DNA from: CAZRWD01 sp964603785
GTDB taxonomy: Bacteria > Fermentibacterota > Fermentibacteria > Fermentibacterales > Fermentibacteraceae
Reading direction: 5' to 3'
DNA: 64,000 nucleotides
Assembly (NCBI GenBank): GCA_964603785.1
Contig: CAZRWD010000006.1
Span: forward strand, 1 to 64,000
Part shown: positions 34,714-43,155 of the stretch, one piece after another
How the letters are laid out: each line of letters starts with the position of its first letter
How positions within the stretch are numbered: the stretch's first letter is position 1
Position numbers and translations under genes: made by a program
Notes under the pieces: generated by a model
Told to the model about the DNA's origin: nothing
The model's database searches: none
Seen by the model: the letters and a program-made list of their open reading frames with translations, nothing else

Positions 34714-35318
34714 AGCGGCTGATTCCGGCGATGCTCGTCCTCGCCGCGAGCTCGTGCATAACCGTCAGGCTCTCAGGGGCTTCGGGATCCTCCTGCATAT
34801 ACCAGGTCTCCACCCCCGCCCCCGGACGCGTGCGCGGAGTGGATGCGTCGATCAGGCTGAGGGACTTCACGAGCTCCATCGAATACGACAGGACCGACAT
34901 GGTCCTGGTGGACGTCTCCGGCAGGGTCACCCGCTCGGGGGGGCACAGGTGGGCGTCCTCCCCGTCGACCGCGCTCGGGGACATCCTGGCGAGAGACCTG
35001 GTGAGCGAGGGCTTCTTCTCCGTGGTCTACCGCAGGAGCATGCTCGGCGAGGAGGACATGGTCCTCGAGGGATACGTCCGCGAATACGGTGCGAGGGAGA
35101 CCCCGGCCGGCTGGATCGCTCTCATCGACACCGAGATACTCCTCTTCCTCTCCAGCGGGGGCCGTCCCGTCCTGCAGGCGCAGCTGAGGTTCGAGGCCCC
35201 GCTGGATTCGCTGGGCTACCCGGCCCTCGCGGAGGCCATGAACGGCCTCGTGCTGCAGTGGTCGGACAGCACGAGGTCCGTCATCCGCTCGGCCGCATCG
35301 GCGACCCTCCCCCTCTGA
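34704..35318 (+). CDS. ABC-type transport auxiliary lipoprotein (PqiC-like)
   Basis: 204 residues from ATG 34704 (GGGGAG 7 nt upstream). A lipoprotein signal (RLIPAMLVLAASSC) places it on the outer or inner membrane leaflet. The body matches the pattern of PqiC/auxiliary lipoproteins of MCE systems: an early strand (IYQVSTPAPGRVRG), SIRLRDFTSSIEYDRTDMVLVD, then LVSEGFFSVVYR and VLEGYVREYGAR. In PqiABC such lipoproteins tether the MCE assembly to the outer membrane. Position at the end of mlaEFD supports that role here; E. coli Mla itself uses MlaA and MlaC, which are absent from this window. Confidence 0.75.
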   Translation: MAMKRLIPAMLVLAASSCITVRLSGASGSSCIYQVSTPAPGRVRGVDASIRLRDFTSSIEYDRTDMVLVDVSGRVTRSGGHRWASSPSTALGDILARDLVSEGFFSVVYRRSMLGEEDMVLEGYVREYGARETPAGWIALIDTEILLFLSSGGRPVLQAQLRFEAPLDSLGYPALAEAMNGLVLQWSDSTRSVIRSAASATLPL

Positions 35319-35337
35319 AGTGACCGCGGGAGGGGGC

Positions 35338-36186
35338 ATGCAGGGCCGCGACCGCAGCAGCTTCATACTGCTCGTCCTCGACAGCTGCCGCTGGGACACC
35401 TTCATGGAGGCGGCGCCCGTCGAGATGATGAGGCTGGGAGAGGTCGAGAAGCGCTACAGCTACGCATCCTGGACCGCACCCTCCCACTACAATCTCCTCA
35501 TGGGCCTCATGCCCCACAGCAACCCGCGGAGGGTCTTCGCGTCGGACTACTACAGGAGTGACTTCCTCCGCTTCAACGACAGGCTCGGCATGGAGGGAAT
35601 GGAGTTCAGGAACCTCGTCCCGGGGCTCTACCTCCCCCCGTTCCTGCGCGACACGCTGGGATACCACACCTCGGCCCTGGTGTCGCTCCCGGTGCTCAAC
35701 AGCCACACGCCCGTGAACAGGGGTTTCGACAGCTGGCGCCTCATGGAGAGGCACAACGACATGGCCGCGATGCTCGACTTCATGCTCTTCCCCCCCTCGA
35801 GGCCGTGCTTCTACCTGCTGAACGTGGGCGAAACCCACTATCCCTACGCCCTGCCGGACGAGCCGGAGGGGCTGTGGCCCAGGATCAGCGGCGTGCACGG
35901 CGTCTTCAAGCACCTCGACGACCATGTCGGAGGCGGGGCGGCGGAGGGTGGCCGCGGGGAGTTCTTCGACGATGCGACGATGCAGACGCTGCGCGGCCGC
36001 CAGGTCGAGGCAGTCCGATACCTCGACGGGGTGTTCCGGCGGATGCTCGAGATCGTCCCGGCGGGGACGTGGATAACCGTGACCTCCGATCACGGTGAGC
36101 TCTTCGGCGAGGACGGCTTCTTCGGACACGGCCCGGTCTGCCACGAGAAGGTCTTCGAGGTTCCCTTCGTGGAGGGCAGGGTATAG
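35338..36186 (+). CDS. Alkaline-phosphatase/sulfatase-superfamily protein
   Basis: 282 residues from ATG 35338 (GGGAGGGG just upstream; GTG 35320 is a weaker option). It begins FILLVLDSCRWDTFMEA, the first metal-binding Asp motif of the superfamily. YASWTAPSHYNLLMGLMP occupies the nucleophile loop, with Thr or Ser rather than the sulfatase Cys-x-Pro-Ser-Arg. TVTSDHGELFGEDGFFGHGPVCHEKVFEVPFV is the C-terminal metal site. No signal peptide, so probably cytoplasmic. Shorter than most sulfatases and lacking the formylglycine motif, so a phosphodiesterase/phosphohydrolase role is more likely than sulfate ester hydrolysis. Confidence 0.75.
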   Translation: MQGRDRSSFILLVLDSCRWDTFMEAAPVEMMRLGEVEKRYSYASWTAPSHYNLLMGLMPHSNPRRVFASDYYRSDFLRFNDRLGMEGMEFRNLVPGLYLPPFLRDTLGYHTSALVSLPVLNSHTPVNRGFDSWRLMERHNDMAAMLDFMLFPPSRPCFYLLNVGETHYPYALPDEPEGLWPRISGVHGVFKHLDDHVGGGAAEGGRGEFFDDATMQTLRGRQVEAVRYLDGVFRRMLEIVPAGTWITVTSDHGELFGEDGFFGHGPVCHEKVFEVPFVEGRV

Positions 36187-36236
36187 GGCGGCGGCGCCGG
36201 GCCGTCCGGTGCCGGCGCATTCCCCGGGGGAGACCG

Positions 36237-38093
36237 ATGAAGGAAGGGATGCACAGGTTCAGGACCGATACGAGGCGGGTGCTCGACATAGTCATCAACA
36301 GCCTCTACTCGCACCCGGACGTGTTCCTCCGCGAGCTCGTCTCCAACGCCTCGGACGCCATCGACCGGTTGAGATTCGAGTCGCTCACCAACCCCGGGAT
36401 GGAGGTCGGGGAGCCGCGCATCACGATCTCCGCCGACGCCTCGTCGCGCACGCTGACCATATCCGACAACGGCATAGGGATGACCGGCGCGGAGATGTCC
36501 CAGAACCTCGGCACGATCGCGGGCTCCGGCACCCGCCGGTTCCTCGAGGCCCTGTCCGAGGGGATCGAGGGGCCGGAACTCATCGGCCAGTTCGGGGTGG
36601 GCTTCTACTCCTCCTTCATGGTGGCCGACAGGGTGGAGGTAGTATCGCGAAGGGCCGGGGAGCCCGAGCCCGGTGCGAGGTGGGCTTCGGACGGCAGGGA
36701 GGGCTTCACGCTCGTGGAGGCGCCGGATGCCCCGTACGGCACGTCCGTCATCCTCCACCTCCGCGAGGATCGGGTGGAGTACCTCGACCCTGCGGGCATA
36801 AGATCCCTCGTCGAGAAGTGGTCCGACTACATCCCGCATCCGGTCGTGCTCGACCAGGGAGACGGCCCCGGCAGCCCGGTCATCAACACCAGGACGCCGC
36901 TGTGGCTGAGGCAGGAGAGGGACGTATCGCAGAGCGACTACGACGATTTCTACAGGCACAGGTCGGGCGACTTCGATCCTCCCCTGTCCCGCCTCGTCTT
37001 CCACGGCGAGGGCACCGTCGAGTTCCATTCGCTGCTGTTCATACCGAGGCATCGCAGCCTGCGGATGCTGCAGCCCGACTATCCCGGAGGGATCAGCCTG
37101 CATGTGCGCAGGGTAATGGTGATCAGGGAGTCGACGGACCTGGTCCCGCCCTGTCTGAGGTTCCTGAACGGCGTCGTCGAGTCGCCGGACCTGCCGCTCA
37201 ACATCTCGAGGGAGATACTGCAGAGGAACCAGGTCATCAGGACGATCGCGAGGTCGGTCACGCGGAGGGTGCTGGACTGGCTCGCGGCGCTCAGGGACGA
37301 CGAGCCGGAGACCTATCGCCTCTTCTTCGACGAATTCGGAGACCTCCTGAAGGAGGGCCTGCTCACCGACAGGGACCACGCGGAGGACCTGGCGAGGCTC
37401 CTCCTGGTCTGGACCACCTCAACGGATGACGGCCCGGTGAGCATCAAGGCTCTCATGGAGAGGCTGCCCGAGGGTGTGGACCGGCTGTTCTACGTCACGG
37501 GCCGTGACAGGGAGGCGCTCGCCTCCTCGCCGCATCTCGAGGGGATCGCGGCCGAGGGGGTGGAGGTGCTGCTCTTCGACAGCCCCATGGACGAGCTCGT
37601 CATCCCGGCCCTGGGCGCCGCCCTGGGCGTGAAGCTCGTGCCGCTCGACAGGGAGAGCGCCGACGAGACGCTGTCCGACGACGAGAAGAGGCACAGGGAC
37701 GAGGCGGCCGGGAGGCTCTCGGGGCTGCTGGAGTTCATGAAGGACACGCTCGGCGCGTCGGTCAGGGAGGTCCGGGTTTCGGCCAGGCTCACCGACAGCC
37801 CTGCGATGATGCTTGCCGCGAGAGACGACCCGGGCGAGTCGGTCAGGAGCTTCATGAAGGCGATGAGGCAGTCGGTCGACGAGGTTCCGGGCGTGCTCGA
37901 GATCAATCCGGACCATCCCATCGTCGGCCTGATGGAGAGGTTGTTCGAGGAGAACCGCTCGGACGGCAGACTGGAGGGCCTCACGAGGGTGGTGCACGGT
38001 CTGGGGCTGCTCCTGTCGGGCGACCCTCCCGGCGATCCGGCGCGGTTCTGCGCAGACCTGACGGAGCTGCTGACGGGGGCGGGAACCGGCTGA
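36237..38093 (+). CDS. htpG: Molecular chaperone HtpG (Hsp90)
   Basis: 618 residues, full length. GHKL ATPase motifs are intact: FLRELVSNASDAIDRLRFES, TISDNGIGMTGAEM, GTIAGSGTRRF and QFGVGFYSSFMVADRV. The middle domain has RRVMVIRESTDLVPPCLRFLNGVVES and LPLNISREILQRN. The C-terminal dimerisation region follows from about residue 480. ATP-driven cytoplasmic chaperone. The gene is monocistronic as far as can be seen and has an ordinary composition. Confidence 0.96.
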   Translation: MKEGMHRFRTDTRRVLDIVINSLYSHPDVFLRELVSNASDAIDRLRFESLTNPGMEVGEPRITISADASSRTLTISDNGIGMTGAEMSQNLGTIAGSGTRRFLEALSEGIEGPELIGQFGVGFYSSFMVADRVEVVSRRAGEPEPGARWASDGREGFTLVEAPDAPYGTSVILHLREDRVEYLDPAGIRSLVEKWSDYIPHPVVLDQGDGPGSPVINTRTPLWLRQERDVSQSDYDDFYRHRSGDFDPPLSRLVFHGEGTVEFHSLLFIPRHRSLRMLQPDYPGGISLHVRRVMVIRESTDLVPPCLRFLNGVVESPDLPLNISREILQRNQVIRTIARSVTRRVLDWLAALRDDEPETYRLFFDEFGDLLKEGLLTDRDHAEDLARLLLVWTTSTDDGPVSIKALMERLPEGVDRLFYVTGRDREALASSPHLEGIAAEGVEVLLFDSPMDELVIPALGAALGVKLVPLDRESADETLSDDEKRHRDEAAGRLSGLLEFMKDTLGASVREVRVSARLTDSPAMMLAARDDPGESVRSFMKAMRQSVDEVPGVLEINPDHPIVGLMERLFEENRSDGRLEGLTRVVHGLGLLLSGDPPGDPARFCADLTELLTGAGTG

Positions 38094-38112
38094 GAAGCCC
38101 GCCCCGGACCTC

Positions 38113-38141
38113 TTTACATTGGTTGCATGTACAATTATTTT
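38113..38141 (+). promoter_or_regulatory. Predicted promoter of tldD-tldE
   Basis: TTTACA (38113-38118), a 17-nt spacer, TATTTT (38136-38141), 42 bp before the tldD start. It lies in the most A/T-rich segment of the neighbourhood, just after the htpG stop. Confidence 0.5.
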
Positions 38142-38183
38142 TGAACAAACGACACGGTCCCGTGAACCGGGAAGGGGGCTCAT

Positions 38184-39668
38184 GTGGAACTGATCGAGAA
38201 GGTCGGGGCGTCGCTCGCCCGGAACATAGGCCGGATGACCGAGCTGGGGGCGGAGTACGCCGACGCGAGGTTCTTCGCCGACGACAGGTCCGAGAACCTG
38301 ACTCTCTACGACGGCAACCTGGAGTCGAACGACACCGAGTTCCAGAGCGGGACCGGGGTCAGGGTGCTCTTCGGGGGCGCCTGGGGGTTCGCTGCCTCCA
38401 GCGATCCGGAGATGATGGACTCCTGCTTCGACCAGGCCCTTGCCAACGCGAGGACGGCGTCGAAACTCGTCAGGGTCCCCCTGAGGATGGGTGCGCGCCC
38501 TCCAGTGAAGGGTGCCTATGCATCCCCCGTGGAGCGTGATCCGTTCGCCGTGCCCCTAGCCGAGAAGCTCGACCTGCTGGTCGCCCTGGACTCCCGGCTG
38601 AAGGAGGACTGGGTCGCCCGCAGGATGGTGACGGCGGGGTTCACCCGCCGATCGATGCTCTTCATGAACAGCGACGGGTCGGAGATCCGCAAGGATCTCA
38701 CCAACGTCTTCGGCGACATGATAATCCTGGCCATCGACGACGAGGGACGGATGCAGCGCCGCAGCATGACGCTCTTCACCACGGGCGAGGGCACCAGGGG
38801 CTGGGAGATGATAGCATCCCCCGAGCTCTTCGGCGGCCATGCCGAGAGGATCAAGTCCGAGCTGTCCTCACTCCTCGGCGCTCCGAACCTGGACTACGGG
38901 CTGAGATCCGTCATCCTCCTCCCGGGCCAGGGGCACCTGCAGGTGCACGAGACGATAGGACACCCCCTGGAGCTCGACAGGATACTGGGCTACGAGCTCT
39001 CCTACGCGGGAGGCTCGCTCGTAACGCTCGACTCCATCGGGACCCTGCGCTACGGCAGCGAGAAGCTGAATGTCAGCTCCTTCGGCGCGATAGCGAACTC
39101 GCCGGGATCCTTCGGGTACGACGACGACGGAACTCCGGAGAGGGACTACATGCTCATCGAGAAGGGCATCCTGGTGAACGTGCTCTCCTCGAGGGCCATG
39201 GTGAACGAGGCCAACGACAGGGCGGGCCGCAGGGTCCTGGACGAGAGCGGCGGCGCCGCAAGGGCGACGGCGTTCTACAGGGCCCCCATCGACAGGATGA
39301 CGAACGTGAACATCCTCCCCGGGTCCGACGGCGGACTGGAGGACATCGTCGCCTCCACGGAGGACGGTATCATCCTGGACAACCCGACATCCTGGTCGAT
39401 CGGCTCCAACCGCGAGCACTTCCACTTCGGCTGCGAGATCGCCTGGGAGGTCAGGGACGGCAGGAGGACGAGGGTCCTCCGCAATCCGACCTACCAGGGG
39501 CACACCCTCGAGTTCTACGGCTCGCTGAGCGCTGTCGGAGACGAATCCACCTGGGTCGTCTGCCAGGTCGACAACTGCGGCAAGGGCGAGCCGAACCAGG
39601 TCATGCAGCTCGGACACGGCGTCCCCGTGGTCAGGTTCGACCGGGTCGTCACGGGCGAGAGGGGCTAG
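38184..39668 (+). CDS. tldD: TldD-family metalloprotease subunit
   Basis: 494 residues from GTG 38184. The zinc-binding motif is LQVHETIGHPLELDR (HExxxH), with the later conserved Cys/Glu region GCEIAWEVRDG. N-terminal PmbA/TldD domain: EYADARFFADDRSENLTLYDGN, GVRVLFGGAWGFAASSD. TldD and TldE form a heterodimeric peptidase that degrades unfolded peptides and matures some peptide natural products such as microcins. The partner gene begins 2 bp after the stop. No precursor peptide gene was recognised nearby. Confidence 0.93.
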   Translation: MELIEKVGASLARNIGRMTELGAEYADARFFADDRSENLTLYDGNLESNDTEFQSGTGVRVLFGGAWGFAASSDPEMMDSCFDQALANARTASKLVRVPLRMGARPPVKGAYASPVERDPFAVPLAEKLDLLVALDSRLKEDWVARRMVTAGFTRRSMLFMNSDGSEIRKDLTNVFGDMIILAIDDEGRMQRRSMTLFTTGEGTRGWEMIASPELFGGHAERIKSELSSLLGAPNLDYGLRSVILLPGQGHLQVHETIGHPLELDRILGYELSYAGGSLVTLDSIGTLRYGSEKLNVSSFGAIANSPGSFGYDDDGTPERDYMLIEKGILVNVLSSRAMVNEANDRAGRRVLDESGGAARATAFYRAPIDRMTNVNILPGSDGGLEDIVASTEDGIILDNPTSWSIGSNREHFHFGCEIAWEVRDGRRTRVLRNPTYQGHTLEFYGSLSAVGDESTWVVCQVDNCGKGEPNQVMQLGHGVPVVRFDRVVTGERG

Positions 39669-39670
39669 AG

Positions 39671-41044
39671 ATGCTCGAGAGGGAAACCAGGGAACTCCTG
39701 CTCGATGCGCGTGACCGCGCTGCAGGGAGAGGCGTCAGGGCGTCGATCGCGCTTCACACGGAGAAGAGCCACCTCATGCGCATCGGGAACAACTCCGTCT
39801 CGCTGAACACGAGCGAGGCGCTCATCCGCCTGGACGTGCGCGTGCTGGACGGGCGGAAGGAGGGAACGCACACCAGCATGGGCCGGGTGTCCGGCCGGGC
39901 GTTCGTGGACGAGGCGCTGGAGATAGCCGTGAGCAAGGCGGCCTCGGCAGTGCCCAAGGACTACGAGCCCGTACTCGAGGAGGTGGGCGCGGACATCGAC
40001 GAATCGCCCCAGGACGACGACAGGCTGGCCGATCTCGATCCGGGGCGGAAGGCCGAGGTCTATGCCGGGATAATGGAGGCCCTGGGGGACGGGTACAACT
40101 ACTCGGGCTCCTGGTCGAGCGGCCGGATGACCCAGTACCTGATATCCACCGCCAACCGCAACGAGGCGTTCCACAGCGGCACCGACCAGCAGTTCACGAT
40201 AGTCCTGAAACACCCCGGGAAGAGATGGGAGCTCCAGGACGAGCAGACCGGCTGGAGGGCGGGCGATGTCACGGCCGAGGCCTCCATCCGGCGCCTGGGC
40301 GGCCTGCTGCCGGTCTACGAGCAGAACGAGGGAGTGCGGAACGAGCCCGGGGAGTACACGCTGGTCCTCGGCCCCTGGGCGGTGGCCGAGCTGATGCTCT
40401 ATGCCCTCTACACCGGAGCCATGGGCAGGATGTACGAGGAGAAGATGGGCTGGACCTCGTCGATGAGCATCGGCGACAAGGTCTTCGCAGAAGCCGTCTC
40501 GGTAGCCGACGATCCCTCGGACGACCTGACCTACCGGTTCGGGTTCGACATGGCCGGGATGATCCGGAAGCGCTTCCCGGTCCTGGAGGGCGGCAGGCTC
40601 GCGGGTCTCATGTACGACCTGGCCACAGCGGCGAAGTATGGCCGCGCCCAGACGGGGCACACCACCGGTTCGCCCAGCATGGTCATAGCCACGGGAAACG
40701 GCCCCGAGAACCCGATGGATGCGGTCCGGGACGTCGGCAGGGCACTGGTCATCCCCGCCCTGCACTACATGAACCTGCCGAACATGAGCAGGGGTATAGT
40801 CACCGGGAGCTCGAGGTTCTGCGCGGTCTGCGCCTCGAACGGGGTCGTCACCGCACCGATCTTCTCGACGCGTATCACCGACTCCTTCCAGAACATCTTC
40901 GCCAGGGTGCCGGCCGTCTCCCCGGCGGCGGTATCGGTGAACCTCTCCAACACCTACGGCAGACGCGCCCCGGAGGCCGCCTCCGTGCCGTCGTACATGG
41001 TCGTGGAGGGGGTGAAGGTGACGGACTGCGCCGACAGCTTCTGA
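39671..41044 (+). CDS. tldE: TldE/PmbA-family protein
   Basis: 457 residues from ATG 39671, immediately after tldD. The shared fold is visible (DARDRAAGRGVRASIALHTEKSH, NTSEALIRLDVRVLDGRKEGT), but no HExxxH zinc motif is present, as expected for the TldE subunit. The C-terminal half has GSPSMVIATGNGPENPMDAV and NLPNMSRGIVTGSSRFCAV. It completes the catalytic cleft with TldD. A strong bidirectional hairpin follows 97 bp downstream. Confidence 0.92.
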   Translation: MLERETRELLLDARDRAAGRGVRASIALHTEKSHLMRIGNNSVSLNTSEALIRLDVRVLDGRKEGTHTSMGRVSGRAFVDEALEIAVSKAASAVPKDYEPVLEEVGADIDESPQDDDRLADLDPGRKAEVYAGIMEALGDGYNYSGSWSSGRMTQYLISTANRNEAFHSGTDQQFTIVLKHPGKRWELQDEQTGWRAGDVTAEASIRRLGGLLPVYEQNEGVRNEPGEYTLVLGPWAVAELMLYALYTGAMGRMYEEKMGWTSSMSIGDKVFAEAVSVADDPSDDLTYRFGFDMAGMIRKRFPVLEGGRLAGLMYDLATAAKYGRAQTGHTTGSPSMVIATGNGPENPMDAVRDVGRALVIPALHYMNLPNMSRGIVTGSSRFCAVCASNGVVTAPIFSTRITDSFQNIFARVPAVSPAAVSVNLSNTYGRRAPEAASVPSYMVVEGVKVTDCADSF

Positions 41045-41141
41045 CACCCCGACACCTTCGGTTTTCAGATCTTTCGCATTCTTTGCGTAATCGCCTGTCT
41101 ACGAACAATCTGCGAAAGGACTGTTTCGTGGGACGGAAAAG

Positions 41142-41173
41142 CCCGCCCCGGTCGGGAGCCGGGGCGGGTTCCT
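41142..41173. terminator. Bidirectional terminator between tldE and the discoidin-like gene
   Basis: CCCGCCCCGG / CCGGGGCGGG, a perfect 10-bp stem with a 7-nt loop, followed by TTCCT on the plus strand and preceded by AAAAG (CTTTT on the minus strand). It serves two convergent genes. Confidence 0.8.
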
Positions 41174-41192
41174 CCGTTGAGGATCCTCGGGT

Positions 41193-41735
41193 CTAGAACA
41201 GGGCCTTGATCGCCCCCCAGGTCCCGCTGTCCAGAGCCGAGGTGTTGTAGTAGCAGTCGACCTCGTAGTACTGGATGTACTCCCATACGTGGTGCCAGTA
41301 GGAGATGTACTCGAACTTGACGAAGGTCGTGGTCTTCTGGTCGGCGTCGAAGAAGTACTCCTGCACCCAGTGGTCGGCAGTCGTGTCGGGGAAGCTGAAG
41401 TCCAGGGTCGAGCCGTCCGAGAAGTAGAGCCTGACATCCTTGGGGACGCTGTAGTACCCGGACTGGTAGCTCCTGCCCTCCGTGCGGATGTAGCAGACCT
41501 CGATCGAGTCGGGCCAGGTAACCTGGTACCAGTTGCCCGCTCCGTCGGTGGTGGGGTTGGTCGTGCGGTTGTTGCTCCAGAAGGTGCCGAAGTTCTGGTC
41601 GATGGAGTTCGAGACCGGGTAGCCGTCGAGAACGCTCCATGCTGATGCCGTGGCCGTGGCCATGCTTACTTCCTCGTAGGCGGCGGTCCGTCCAGCCGCT
41701 ACGATCAGCACCGATGCAATAAGGAACCTCGTCAT
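41193..41735 (-). CDS. Exported discoidin (F5/8 type C)-like protein
   Basis: 180 residues from ATG 41735 (GGGAGG upstream), a signal peptide (TRFLIASVLIVAAGRTAA) and one discoidin-like domain: SAWSVLDGYPVSNSIDQNFGTFWSNN, NWYQVTWPDSIEVCYIRTEG, KDVRLYFSDGSTLDFSFPDT, TTTFVKFEYISYWHHVWEYI. Such domains bind carbohydrate or membrane ligands. There is no FlgD-like sorting domain. The protein ends SALDSGTWGAIKALF, closely matching the ends of the two CxxU selenoproteins (see findings). Monocistronic. Confidence 0.75.
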   Translation of the reverse strand: MTRFLIASVLIVAAGRTAAYEEVSMATATASAWSVLDGYPVSNSIDQNFGTFWSNNRTTNPTTDGAGNWYQVTWPDSIEVCYIRTEGRSYQSGYYSVPKDVRLYFSDGSTLDFSFPDTTADHWVQEYFFDADQKTTTFVKFEYISYWHHVWEYIQYYEVDCYYNTSALDSGTWGAIKALF

Positions 41736-41836
41736 GTCGGTCCTCCCGTCTCCTTCGAAACCCGCCTCCCCGCTTCCGGCACCCTCGACCCCTCCCGTCG
41801 GCTGGAACCGGCCCGCTGCCGCCCCGGCCGCCCGGA

Positions 41837-42448
41837 CTAGCCCAGGAGGGATATCTGCTTCTCGATCATCGCGCGAAGCTCGACGAACGAGTACACGTCG
41901 GCATCGACCCTGCAGCTGGGCCGGAGTACCCTGTTGACGAAATAGACCAGCTCCTGATGCCATGCGCCGTCATCCACGACTCCATAGGCATTCGCCACCC
42001 TGAGCTCGCTCCTCTTCTGCGCCAGCGTGTCGATGTGCTGCGAGATGAAGCCCCGCACCGCATCGGCCTTCTCGGCCTTCATCCCGGCGACCGCCTGCTC
42101 CAGCAGACCTGCCCGCCGTCTCCTGTCGCGCACCACCAGGACCGTCAGGAGGGCTGCCGCGGCCGCCAGGAGCCCGACCCCTGCGAAAGCGGCCATGCGC
42201 AGGTCCCGCAGTCTCCCGAGCCCTTCGTCCGAGGACACCGCCTCTGCGACCGCCGCCTCGTTCCTCCAGCCGGCCACCGTGAAGGACCGCTCTATCTCCG
42301 AGACCCTCGCCGAGATCCCGGCGTCGAGCTCCAGGGCCAGGAGCAGCGAGGCGACCGTGGCGAAAAGGGCCAGGGCGGTGGAGACCACGAGCCAGGCCGG
42401 CGCCCTGGTCCTGATGCCCCTGATCCCGGACGGGAGGGTCTCATCCAC
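41837..42448 (-). CDS. Membrane protein of unknown function with two transmembrane segments
   Basis: 203 residues from GTG 42448, which overlaps the methyltransferase stop by 8 bp; GTG 42481 would add 11 residues. Two membrane segments (LVVSTALALFATVASLLLALEL and FAGVGLLAAAAALLTVLVV) enclose an extracytoplasmic region of about 65 residues. The cytoplasmic C-terminal 90 residues include KSELRVANAYGVVDDGAWHQELVYFVNRVL. The sensor-like layout suggests sensing or scaffolding, but no HAMP or kinase is present. I recognise no family. Third gene of the minus-strand operon from 44583. Confidence 0.6.
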   Translation of the reverse strand: MDETLPSGIRGIRTRAPAWLVVSTALALFATVASLLLALELDAGISARVSEIERSFTVAGWRNEAAVAEAVSSDEGLGRLRDLRMAAFAGVGLLAAAAALLTVLVVRDRRRRAGLLEQAVAGMKAEKADAVRGFISQHIDTLAQKRSELRVANAYGVVDDGAWHQELVYFVNRVLRPSCRVDADVYSFVELRAMIEKQISLLG

Positions 42449-43085
42449 CGGACAGGACCGCACTGCCGGGGCGTTCCGCACCCCCGGCGGGACGTGGTCT
42501 GCAGACCACCATCTGGGTCGCCTGCGGCCTGTTGGAGATGACGTGCTCCTCTATCTCGAAGCGATCCGAGACATACCTGCCGAACTCGCGGAAGCTCCAC
42601 TCCCTGACATGCCCCGGGTTGTCGGGCGGCCCCCAGAAGCCCCGCTGACGCCACCCGTAGAGAAGACTCCTGTCGGGAGTCGAGAAAACCATCACCGAGG
42701 CTCCCGAGCCGGCGACGAAATCGAGCATCCCGTCAGGGTCGAGCGTATGCTCCAGAACGTCCGCGCATATCAGGAGGTCGCAGGGGGGGCAGGTCCCCGG
42801 CCGGAGGTCCGAGACGATCCAGCGCCTGTCCGGGTAGCGCTCCTTCAGCCAGTCGACCATCCTGGGCACCTCGATGCCCGTGGTGTCGAACTCCCCGAGA
42901 TACTCCACCAGCTTGTAGCCGGAGCCGCAGCCCAGGTCCGTCACCGATCGCAGCCCGCGGGACCGGGCGAGTTCCGCCGCCCTCAGGTAGACCTCGAGCT
43001 GCCATTCGTCCTTCTTGCCCGTGGTGTCGTAGAAGACCTCGCGACGTCTCGCGAAGTAGGGGAACCTGATGCGGTAACGGCCCAC
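42441..43085 (-). CDS. Class I SAM-dependent methyltransferase
   Basis: 214 residues from GTG 43085, chosen because GGAGG lies 4 nt upstream; TTG 43130 is the longer option. Motif I is VTDLGCGSGYKLVEYLGEFDTTGIE, motif II LLICADVLEHTLDPDGMLDF, followed by VMVFSTPDRSLLYG and GHVREWSFREFGRYV. The DVLEH and HVREWS pattern is that of methyltransferase_11/23-type small-molecule or glycan methylases. Likely cytoplasmic; acceptor unknown. It lies 70 bp downstream of the B12/radical-SAM gene, so both may act on one pathway. Confidence 0.8.
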   Translation of the reverse strand: MGRYRIRFPYFARRREVFYDTTGKKDEWQLEVYLRAAELARSRGLRSVTDLGCGSGYKLVEYLGEFDTTGIEVPRMVDWLKERYPDRRWIVSDLRPGTCPPCDLLICADVLEHTLDPDGMLDFVAGSGASVMVFSTPDRSLLYGWRQRGFWGPPDNPGHVREWSFREFGRYVSDRFEIEEHVISNRPQATQMVVCRPRPAGGAERPGSAVLSGG

Positions 43086-43155
43086 GCCGCCTCCATGGGT
43101 TCGGGACCATGCCGCTGATGAGATATGCAAAGACGGGGGAGAGGTCCAGGCCGGA

